Assembly (NCBI GenBank): GCA_035633255.1
Contig: DASQFD010000011.1
Coordinates: 1 to 52,756 of the forward strand
Reading direction: 5' to 3'
DNA length: 52,756 nucleotides
From: DASQFD01 sp035633255
GTDB taxonomy: Bacteria; Actinomycetota; Actinomycetes; Actinomycetales; Dermatophilaceae
The translations under genes and the position numbers were made by a program. How positions within the stretch are numbered: position 1 is the first letter of the stretch; each line of letters starts with the position of its first letter. Positions 24,315-31,340 of this stretch are shown here, one piece after another. The notes beneath the pieces were generated by a model, which did not search any database, was not told the DNA's origin, and worked only from the letters and a program-made list of their open reading frames with translations.

Positions 24315-26786
24315 TCACCTCGTCGTCATGACGCCCACCTCGCCTCCTCGCTCGACGAGGACGACGTCCCCCCGCAGGTCGGTCCGGTAGGCCGTGTAGC
24401 CGTCCTGCCGCAGCATCGCCAGGTGGCGCGCGGTCGGGTGGCCGTAGTCGTTGTCCTTGCCCACGCTGACCACCGCGACCGGTGCGCGCACCAGCGCCAT
24501 CAGGTCGGCGTCGAGGTTCGCCGAGCCGTGGTGCGGCGTCTTCACCGCGTCGAAGTCGTCGACCCGAGCCGCCATGGCCGGGTCCCGTCGGGCCCGGAGC
24601 AGCAGGTCGTGCGCCGCCTCCCGCTCGACGTCGCCGAGCAGCAGCACGTCCACCGCGCCGGTCCGGGCGGCCAGGACGACGCTCGCGTTGTTGGGCACCG
24701 ACCCCGCGTCGATCCGGCGGGCCGGCGCCCACACGTGTGCGTGCACCGTGCCGAGGTCCAGCCGGTCGCCGGCGCCCAGCTCACCGACCGGTATGCCGTG
24801 TGCCCGGCTCCAGCGGTCGACGTCCCGCGCCTGCGTGGCGGGGTCGCGCACCGGTGTGGTGAGTACCCGGCCGACGGCTCGGCCGTCCAGCGCACCGGGC
24901 AGGCCCTCGACGTGGTCGGCGTGGAAGTGGGTCAGGACCACGGCGTCCAGCCGGGCCACCCCGTAGCGCCGGAGGCAGCGGTCGACGACCGGGGGGTCGG
25001 GACCGGCGTCGACGAGCACCGCGCTCGTCGGTCCGCTGCGCAGCAGCGCCGCGTCCCCCTGCCCGACGTCGCAGAAGACCACCCGCCACCCGGCGGGTGG
25101 GCCGGTGACCGGGCGGGTCGGCACCAGCAGCGCGCCCGCGACGAGCGCCACCCCCAGCACGGGCAGCGGTCGTGCCGCGACGGAGTGCCCGACCCACCGG
25201 CCCAGCAGCAGCGCCCCGACGGTGAGCCCGGCGAGCAGCAGCGCCCCACGGCCGCCGTCCGGCCACGGCAGCGTCCCGCCCGGGACGTCGGCCAGCGCCC
25301 GGGCCACGCCGGCGATGGCGAGCGTGGGGATCGCGCCCACCCACGCGGCGACCACCGCGAGGGGCCGCACGAGCACTGCGAGCAGGGCCGCCGCCACACC
25401 GGCCACGGTGGCGGGGGCCACGAGCGGCGCGGCCAGCAGGTTCGCCAGCACGCCGACCACGCTGACCGAGCCCGCCAGGAGGACGACGACCGGGGCGCAC
25501 GTCACCTGGGCCGCGACCGGCACGGCCACGGCCGGTCCCAGCGCGGCCAGCCGGGGAGGCAGCCGTCGACCGATGGCGTCACCCCAGGGACGGGTGAAGA
25601 GGAGCAGGCCCACAGTGGCCAGCGAGGACAGTGCGAACCCGTAGGACCGGGACATCCACGGGTCCACGGCCAGCACCAGGACCACGGCGCCGCCGAGCAG
25701 CGGCAGCCCAGCCGCCCGGCGCGACCGGCTCAGCCCGATCAGGCCGATCCCGCCCATGACCGCGGCGCGCACCACGCTCGGCTCCGGCCGGGCCAGCACG
25801 ACGAAGCCGGCGAGTGCCGCCAGGGCGAGCACCGGGCGCAGCAGCCGGGGCATCCCGACCAGCGCGCACAGGCCGAGGACGAGGCCGAGCACGACGGCGA
25901 CGTTGGAGCCGCTGACCGCGGTCAGGTGCGTCATGCCGGTGCCGAGCATCGCCGCCGTCAGGTCCTCCGGCGTCCGGCTCGTGTCCCCGATGACCAGGCC
26001 GGGGAGGAGGCCCCGGGCGTCGGCGGGCAGCCCGTCGGTGACCGAGCGGAGGCCGCTGCGCAGGTGCTCGGCCGCCCCCGCCACCGCCCCGGGCGGGGCC
26101 CGTCGCTGCGGGTCACCGCTCACGCGCAGCACCACCAGCTCCCCGCCCCACGGGTCCGCCGGGGCGAGCCGGCCGCTGACCCGCGCGCTCTCCCGCCAGG
26201 GCATCCGGGCCAGCCGCTCGTCGCCACGCAGGAGGACCGGCGCGGCGGCCGGCCCGGACTGCCCGCGGCCCACCACCCGCTCGGCCCGCGCCCGCAGCAG
26301 CACCACCCCCTCTCGGCCGCCGCCTCCGGAGAGGCGGATCGGCTCTCCGGTGACGACGACGTCGAGGGTGACGACCGCGCGGTCGGCGGCGAGGTCGTCC
26401 AGCGGTCCCGCGCCCCGCCGCAGCTGGTGGCCCGCCACCGCGACCTGCAGCAGGGCGGTCACCGCGAGGGCGAGAGCAAGGACCCGGAGCGTCGCCCCGC
26501 CCTCCAACCAATGGTTGCGCGGGGGGCCGACCCGGTGGACCCGGCGCCGGGCGCCGCGAAGCCCCAGCAGCGCACCGACCCCGGCACCGGCCGCCAGGGT
26601 CAGGTGCACTCCGGTCCCCAGCCCGACGGTGCCCGCCAGCACCGCCCACGCCAGCAGGGCGGGAGCGAGCAGGCGGACGTCGCCGACGCTCCCGCCCGGC
26701 TCGGCGCTCCCGCCCGGCTCGGCGCTCGCGCTCCGCTCGGCGGCCTCGCCGGCTGCCTCGACGCTCGGTGCACCGCGGGCCGTCAC
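24315..26786 (-). CDS. comEC: ComEC DNA uptake channel
   Basis: 823 residues. A hydrophobic N-terminus with several helices, an OB-like DUF4131 region (about 130-215), the multi-helix Competence domain (LLPGLVIGDTSRTP, MTHLTAVSGSNVA, then about ten helices) and a C-terminal metallo-beta-lactamase domain with FCDVGQGDA, THFHADH and KTPHHGSAN. ComEC carries single-stranded DNA across the membrane in transformation, and the C-terminal domain can degrade the other strand. All metal ligands appear intact. The GTG overlaps the comEA stop (GTGA, 26786-26783), so the two are coupled. Confidence 0.93.
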   Translation of the reverse strand: MTARGAPSVEAAGEAAERSASAEPGGSAEPGGSVGDVRLLAPALLAWAVLAGTVGLGTGVHLTLAAGAGVGALLGLRGARRRVHRVGPPRNHWLEGGATLRVLALALAVTALLQVAVAGHQLRRGAGPLDDLAADRAVVTLDVVVTGEPIRLSGGGGREGVVLLRARAERVVGRGQSGPAAAPVLLRGDERLARMPWRESARVSGRLAPADPWGGELVVLRVSGDPQRRAPPGAVAGAAEHLRSGLRSVTDGLPADARGLLPGLVIGDTSRTPEDLTAAMLGTGMTHLTAVSGSNVAVVLGLVLGLCALVGMPRLLRPVLALAALAGFVVLARPEPSVVRAAVMGGIGLIGLSRSRRAAGLPLLGGAVVLVLAVDPWMSRSYGFALSSLATVGLLLFTRPWGDAIGRRLPPRLAALGPAVAVPVAAQVTCAPVVVLLAGSVSVVGVLANLLAAPLVAPATVAGVAAALLAVLVRPLAVVAAWVGAIPTLAIAGVARALADVPGGTLPWPDGGRGALLLAGLTVGALLLGRWVGHSVAARPLPVLGVALVAGALLVPTRPVTGPPAGWRVVFCDVGQGDAALLRSGPTSAVLVDAGPDPPVVDRCLRRYGVARLDAVVLTHFHADHVEGLPGALDGRAVGRVLTTPVRDPATQARDVDRWSRAHGIPVGELGAGDRLDLGTVHAHVWAPARRIDAGSVPNNASVVLAARTGAVDVLLLGDVEREAAHDLLLRARRDPAMAARVDDFDAVKTPHHGSANLDADLMALVRAPVAVVSVGKDNDYGHPTARHLAMLRQDGYTAYRTDLRGDVVLVERGGEVGVMTTR

Positions 26787-27844
26787 AGGGTGACCTTCGG
26801 ACGGAGCTGCGCGAGGAGCTTCTCGCCGATGCCGCTCACCTCGCCCAGCTCGTCGACCGTCGTGAACCTCCCGTGCTCGGTGCGCCAGTCGACGATCCGC
26901 TGGGCCAGGACCGGACCGACCCCCGGCAGCGTGTCGAGGGTGGCGAGGTCGGCCGTGTTGAGCGAGACCACCGTGCCGCCCGCCGAGCCGCCACCGCCCG
27001 GGCTCCCGCCTCCCGCGGCCCCTGACCCCCCGCCCCCCGCTCCCCCGGCCGCCGTGCCGCCCGTCCCACCGGCCGGGAGCGCCTCGCCCGGCCGGGGGAC
27101 GCGCAGCTGCTCACCGTCGACGAGGACGCGGGCGAGGTTGAGCGCCGACGTGTCCGCTCGGGCCGTGGCACCGCCCACGGCGCCGACGGCGTCCTCCACC
27201 CGGGACCCGACCGGCAGGGTGACCACCCCGGGGTGGCGCACCTGCCCGACGACGTGGACGACCACCGTCCCCGCCGCGGCCCCGGGGGGACCGGGCGAGG
27301 CACCGGGCGAGGCACCCGGCGAGGCACCGGCCGAGGCGCCGACCGAGGCTGCGGTGGACGGACCCCCGGACGCACCGCCTGACGGGCCCTCGGAGGTCCG
27401 CTCCGGCCCGGCCGACCCCCGGGTCACCCCCGTTTCCACGCCGCCGCCCGCGTCCCGGGCCTGGACGACCTGCACCGGATCGGCCGCCCCCGCCCATGCC
27501 ACCCGGACCCCGACAATGCCGAGGACGGCGACCGCCACGACGAGCACACCCAGCACGGCCGGACGGCCGGGCACCCAGCGGGCCTCCCGCAGTGAGACGG
27601 GCACCTCCACGACCGAGCGCGTCCCCGGACGGTCCGGGAGGAACGGCTCGGCCGGCCGCGCCGCTCGCGCCGCGAGCGGTCCGGGCACAAGCCGGCCGGG
27701 CGCGGGACTGCCGGGCGGGGCGTGTCCGGCCCCGGTCTGCCCGGGCGCGGCCTGTCCGGCCCCGGTCTGCCCGGGAGAGGGCCGTCCGGTGAGCAGGCCC
27801 ATCGCTCGAGGCGACGGGGCGTCGGGAAGGCGGCGGCGCGGCAT
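26783..27844 (-). CDS. comEA: ComEA-like DNA receptor for competence
   Basis: 353 residues. Long Pro/Gly-rich cytoplasmic N-terminus, one transmembrane helix (VLGVLVVAVAVLGIVGVRV, about 97-116), an SLBB domain (TVVVHVVGQVRHPGVVTLPVGSRV ...) and paired helix-hairpin-helix motifs at the C-terminus (SLNTADLATLDTLPGVGPVLAQRI, SGIGEKLLAQLRP) that bind double-stranded DNA. Linkers contain repeats (GASPGASPGASPG and Gly/Ala runs). The ATG lies inside a GTATGCCG copy (27839-27846) with only a weak ribosome site. Confidence 0.93.
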   Translation of the reverse strand: MPRRRLPDAPSPRAMGLLTGRPSPGQTGAGQAAPGQTGAGHAPPGSPAPGRLVPGPLAARAARPAEPFLPDRPGTRSVVEVPVSLREARWVPGRPAVLGVLVVAVAVLGIVGVRVAWAGAADPVQVVQARDAGGGVETGVTRGSAGPERTSEGPSGGASGGPSTAASVGASAGASPGASPGASPGPPGAAAGTVVVHVVGQVRHPGVVTLPVGSRVEDAVGAVGGATARADTSALNLARVLVDGEQLRVPRPGEALPAGGTGGTAAGGAGGGGSGAAGGGSPGGGGSAGGTVVSLNTADLATLDTLPGVGPVLAQRIVDWRTEHGRFTTVDELGEVSGIGEKLLAQLRPKVTL

Positions 27845-27944
27845 ACCGGAAACCTAGGAAGCGCCACCGGCACCGTCAGCGCCCGGCGTCCCGCCCTGTG
27901 GACGACGCCCGCCCGGGCGCCCCGGTGTGGACGGACGACGCCCC

Positions 27945-28568
27945 TCAGGCCATCGTGCGACGCACCCAGGCCTCGATGTTGCGGCGGTGGCGCAGCAGCA
28001 CCAGCAGCGAGAGGCCCGCGAGCCACCACCCCACGAGCCGCGGCGCCAGCCCCAGCACTCCAAGGCCGTCGAGCAGGCCGAAGAGCAGCAGCGCCCCACA
28101 CGCCGCCACCGACCCCCGGCCCACCCGCTTGAGCACCACCGCGACGGCGACGAAGACGGCGAACGCCGCGAGCGCGATCCACGGCTCGATCGCGAGGATG
28201 GCCCCGAGCGCCGTCGCCACGCCCTTGCCGCCGCGACCGCGGAGGAACGGGCTGAACATGTGCCCCAGCACCACCGCCGTCGCGCCGAGCAGCGCCATCC
28301 GCAGCCGCTGGTCGGCGGGGAGCCCGGGCCAGTGGAGCAGGACCAGGGTCGGGACGTACGCCTTGGCCACGTCGAGCACCCCCACGAGCACGCCCCAGCG
28401 CACGCCCAGCACCCGGCCGGCGTTCGTGGCGCCGGGGTTGCCCGAGCCGGACCCGCGCAGGTCCTCGCCGAGCGCGCGAGCGGCGATCGCAGCCGGGTTC
28501 GTCGACCCGATCAGGAAGCAGACGGCCGCGACCGCCCCCGCGGCCGCCACCTCGACGAGAGCGGACAC
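27945..28568 (-). CDS. plsY: Acyl-phosphate:glycerol-3-phosphate acyltransferase PlsY
   Basis: 207 residues with about five transmembrane helices. The PlsY motifs GSGNPGATN (41-49), GHMFSPFLRGRGGKG and the C-terminal LRHRRNI are present. It makes lysophosphatidate from glycerol-3-phosphate and acyl-phosphate, the first step of phospholipid synthesis, in the plasma membrane. GTG start; separated from the DegV stop by one base, so probably co-transcribed with it. Confidence 0.93.
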   Translation of the reverse strand: MSALVEVAAAGAVAAVCFLIGSTNPAAIAARALGEDLRGSGSGNPGATNAGRVLGVRWGVLVGVLDVAKAYVPTLVLLHWPGLPADQRLRMALLGATAVVLGHMFSPFLRGRGGKGVATALGAILAIEPWIALAAFAVFVAVAVVLKRVGRGSVAACGALLLFGLLDGLGVLGLAPRLVGWWLAGLSLLVLLRHRRNIEAWVRRTMA

Positions 28569-28569
28569 G

Positions 28570-29418
28570 TCAGGGGCGCGGGACCACCGCGACGGCGAGG
28601 GTCCCGGGGCCGACGTGCGCGCCCACCACGGCTCCGAGCTCGACGACGCTGACCTCGCCGGCCCGGGTCAGCCGGCCGCGCACCCGGTCCGCGAGCCGCT
28701 CGGCGCGGTCCGCCGAGTCGAGGTGGTGCACTGCCACGTCGACACCGCTCCCGGCGGCCTCGCCGGCCTCGACGGTGAGCTCCTCCAGGCGCGCGATCGC
28801 GCGGGTGGACGTGCGCACCTTCTCCACCGGCATGATGTGCCCGTCGCGCAGCGCCAGGATCGGCTTGATGGCCAGCGCGGAGCCGAGCAGCGCGCCGGCC
28901 TTGCCGATCCGGCCGCCCCGGCGCAGGAACTCCAGGGTGTCGACGTAGAAGACGATCATCGAGCCGGCGCAGCGCTTGGAGACCACCGCCGCCACGGTGG
29001 CCGCGTCGGCGCCGCCGGCGGCGGCCTCGCAGCCGGACAGCACGGCTGTCCCCATCGCCATCCCCATGACCCGGCTGTCGACCACGGTGACGGGGACAGG
29101 TGCGCGGGCCGCCGCGAGCTGGGCCGAGCCGACCGTGCTGGACATGTCGGCGGAGACGTGCACGGAGACGACCGCGTCGGCACCGGCCTGCGCGGCGGCG
29201 GAGTAGGCGTCGAGGAACGCCTGCGGTGACGGCCGCGACGTCGTCACCGGCGTGAACGACCGCAGCGCCGTGGCCACCTCGTTCGGCGCGATGTCGACGC
29301 CCTCGGCGTACTCCCGCCCGCCGACGATGACGTGAAGCGGGACCACCCTCACCCCGTGCCTGGTGGCCAGGTCGGCGGAGAGGTATGCCGTGGAGTCGGT
29401 GACGAGGGCCGTGGTCAC
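28570..29418 (-). CDS. DegV-family fatty acid-binding protein
   Basis: 282 residues. N-terminal TDSTAYL and SRPSPQAFLDAY, SVHVSADMSSTVGSA and the RRGGRIGKAGALLG motif are typical of DegV/FakB proteins, which present fatty acids to a kinase that makes acyl-phosphate. Acyl-phosphate is the PlsY substrate, and plsY follows after one base, so the pair makes metabolic sense. No FakA kinase gene is visible in the window. GTG start. Confidence 0.88.
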   Translation of the reverse strand: MTTALVTDSTAYLSADLATRHGVRVVPLHVIVGGREYAEGVDIAPNEVATALRSFTPVTTSRPSPQAFLDAYSAAAQAGADAVVSVHVSADMSSTVGSAQLAAARAPVPVTVVDSRVMGMAMGTAVLSGCEAAAGGADAATVAAVVSKRCAGSMIVFYVDTLEFLRRGGRIGKAGALLGSALAIKPILALRDGHIMPVEKVRTSTRAIARLEELTVEAGEAAGSGVDVAVHHLDSADRAERLADRVRGRLTRAGEVSVVELGAVVGAHVGPGTLAVAVVPRP

Positions 29419-29453
29419 CGCGTCAGGCTAGCGGCCCCCCCGGAGCCCCGTGC

Positions 29454-30902
29454 TCACCACGGCAGGTCGACGGTGACGGGGCCGCCGGAGTGGACCGGCC
29501 GCCAACCGAGGCCGTCCACCTGCTCGTATGCCGTGCCGGGCCCGTCGGAGGCCAGCGCGGCGACGGCGCCCAGCAGCCGGTCGACGTGCTCGTCGGTCGT
29601 GGCCAGGCCGGCGCTGACGCGGACCGCCGTCACGGGCGGCGCGCCGGCGCTGTCGGTGTGGTCGGAGTCCTCCAGCAGCGCGTCGACGAGCAGGTGGGCG
29701 CAGAACCGGCCGTCGCGCACCCCGATCGCGTGCTCCGCCGACAGCGCCGCGGACACCAGGCCGGAGTCCAGCCCGTCGACGGTGAAGGGCACGACGGGCG
29801 CGCGCTCGGAGTCGTCGCCGAAGAGGCTGTAGGTCTGCACCCCCGGGATGGCGCGCAGTCCGGTGACCAGGCGGGTGGTGAGCCGCTGCTCGTGCGCCGC
29901 CACGGCGCCGCGGTGCTCGCGCAGCGCCGCGCAGGCGGCGGCGAGCGCCACGGCTCCGAGGACGTTCGGGCTGCCGCCCTCGTGCCGGGCGGGGGCGGTC
30001 TCCCAACGCACCGACCGGGCCGACACCTCGGCGGTCGCGCCACCGCCGGCGAGGTAGGGGGGCGCCGCGTCGAGCCAGTCCCGGCGCCCGGCGAGCACGC
30101 CGGCGCCGTACGGGGCGTAGAGCTTGTGTCCCGAGAACGCGACGTAGTCGGCCCCGAGGGTCTCCAGGTCGACCGGGGCGTGGGGGGCGAGCTGGGCAGC
30201 GTCGAGGGCGACCCGGGCGCCGTGGGCGCGAGCCACCGCGGCGAGGTCGGCCACCGGCCAGTGCTCGCCGGTGACGTTGGACGCGCCGGTGAGGACGACC
30301 AGCCGGGGGCCCGTCACACCGGCGGTGCGGCGCAGCGCATCGGCGAGGAGCGCCTCGGCGTCACGGGTGCTGGCGGGGACGGGGAGGCGCACCGTGTGTC
30401 GTGGGTTCCACGCCAGCAGCGTCGCGTGGTGGTCGGAGCCGAAGACGAACACCGTGGTGGCCCTGGGTAGTGACCGCGCGAGGAGGGTGAGGGCGTCGGT
30501 GGTGTTCCGGGTGAAGACGACCACGTCGTCCTCGCGCGCGCCCACGAAGCGGGCCACCTCCTCGCGTGCCGCCTCGTAGTAGGCGCTGGTGACCTGTGAC
30601 GCCCACCCCCTGCCGCGGTGCACCGAGGAGTAGGTGCGGGCGGCGGTGTCGACGGCGGCCTGCACGCCGACCAGCGCAGGGGTGGAGGCGGCGTGGTCGA
30701 ACGGGGCGTAGTCCAGGAGCGGGCCGCCCACTGTCGGCACGACCAGGCCGGCGGAGGCGACGGCCGGGAGGGCCGAGCCGGCCGAGCCGGCCTGGAGGGC
30801 CGGGGCGGAGGTGGGCGGGGTTGAGGTGGGCGGGGTTGAGGTGGGCGGACCGGAGGTGGGCGGACCGGAGGTGGGCGGGGCGGAGGTGGAGGCGATGGAC
30901 AC
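29454..30902 (-). CDS. Class V aminotransferase (SufS/NifS-like, PLP enzyme)
   Basis: 482 residues. PLP-binding features are SDHHATLLAW, the Asp of VALDAAQLAPHAPVD and the Schiff-base Lys in FSGHKLYAPYG. The catalytic flexible-loop Cys of cysteine desulfurases is not evident, so the substrate is uncertain; control by a SAM-IV riboswitch points to sulfur or methionine metabolism. The first ~55 residues are a Pro/Thr/Ser repeat tract (PPTSG, PPTST units) absent from the family core, which starts near PLLDYAPFDHAAST. GTG at 30902 with GGGAG upstream; a later start cannot be excluded. Confidence 0.8.
   Translation of the reverse strand: MSIASTSAPPTSGPPTSGPPTSTPPTSTPPTSAPALQAGSAGSALPAVASAGLVVPTVGGPLLDYAPFDHAASTPALVGVQAAVDTAARTYSSVHRGRGWASQVTSAYYEAAREEVARFVGAREDDVVVFTRNTTDALTLLARSLPRATTVFVFGSDHHATLLAWNPRHTVRLPVPASTRDAEALLADALRRTAGVTGPRLVVLTGASNVTGEHWPVADLAAVARAHGARVALDAAQLAPHAPVDLETLGADYVAFSGHKLYAPYGAGVLAGRRDWLDAAPPYLAGGGATAEVSARSVRWETAPARHEGGSPNVLGAVALAAACAALREHRGAVAAHEQRLTTRLVTGLRAIPGVQTYSLFGDDSERAPVVPFTVDGLDSGLVSAALSAEHAIGVRDGRFCAHLLVDALLEDSDHTDSAGAPPVTAVRVSAGLATTDEHVDRLLGAVAALASDGPGTAYEQVDGLGWRPVHSGGPVTVDLPW
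30800..30890. repeat. 15-bp repeats encoding PPTSx near the aminotransferase N-terminus
   Basis: Six near-identical 15-base units (GAGGTGGGCGGGGTT and GAGGTGGGCGGACCG types on +). They are in frame and encode PPTST/PPTSG on the minus strand. Confidence 0.85.
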
Positions 30903-30957
30903 GGCGTGCTCCCGTCGACGAGGAGGACCCTCGACGAGCCGCCGTGAGTCCGCGCTT

Positions 30958-30979
30958 GCCGACGCCGTCCGGCGTCGGC
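30958..30979 (-). promoter_or_regulatory. Hairpin between SAM-IV aptamer and start codon
   Basis: GCCGACGCCG and CGGCGTCGGC form a perfect 10-bp stem with a 2-base gap, just 3' of the aptamer on the minus strand. It is a candidate expression platform acting on transcription or on access to the ribosome site at about 30906-30914. Confidence 0.5.
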
Positions 30980-30981
30980 CG

Positions 30982-31059
30982 GGTCGTCACCCGGAGCACC
31001 CCACCGCGGAGGAGGGTTGCCGACCAGCGAGCCGGGGCTTGGCGCTGGTGCTCTTGACC
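30982..31059 (-). ncRNA. SAM-IV riboswitch
   Basis: On the minus strand the leader begins GGTCAAGAGCACCAGCG, continues CAAGCCCCGGCTCGCTGG and GGCAACCCTCC, then GGTGGGGTG, and closes with GGGTGACGACC. Order and wording match the actinobacterial SAM-IV S-adenosylmethionine aptamer (closing GGTC/GACC helix, conserved AAGC and GGCAACC segments, pseudoknot). It lies 80 bases upstream of the aminotransferase gene. High SAM would be expected to switch the gene off. Confidence 0.85.
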
Positions 31060-31133
31060 TGGGCCGAGGCTACCCAGCGCGGCGCCCCGCCCGTCACACC
31101 CGTCCCGGACTGCGAGACGGCAGCTACCCTTCG

Positions 31134-31181
31134 CGGATCGTCAAGCACTTTGACGATTCCATCAAGGGGCTTGACGATCCG
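31134..31181. promoter_or_regulatory. Long inverted repeat, probable operator
   Basis: CGGATCGTCAAG at 31134-31145 is mirrored by CTTGACGATCCG at 31170-31181; a further half site CTTTGACGAT lies between them (31148-31157). Three copies of a TTGACGAT-type half site within 48 bases suggest dimeric regulator binding upstream of the SAM-IV transcript. The regulator is unknown. Confidence 0.55.
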
Positions 31182-31340
31182 GAAAGGACATAGTGCGCCC
31201 GGCGCCCCGGGCGGCTCCGGGCGCACCGCTGGCGTCGACAGGCGAACGGAGCGCGACTCCGACCCCGCACCCCGGGTTGGCGGCACGCCGGACCGCGGAC
31301 CCGGCACCGTTCCGGACCCCTCACCTCGGCGGCAGCACCC

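Noticed and set aside
24423..27857. 1144-residue plus-strand open frame opposite comEC-comEA
   Set aside because: Antisense shadow with low-complexity Arg/Gly/His/Gln content; no ribosome site or domain.
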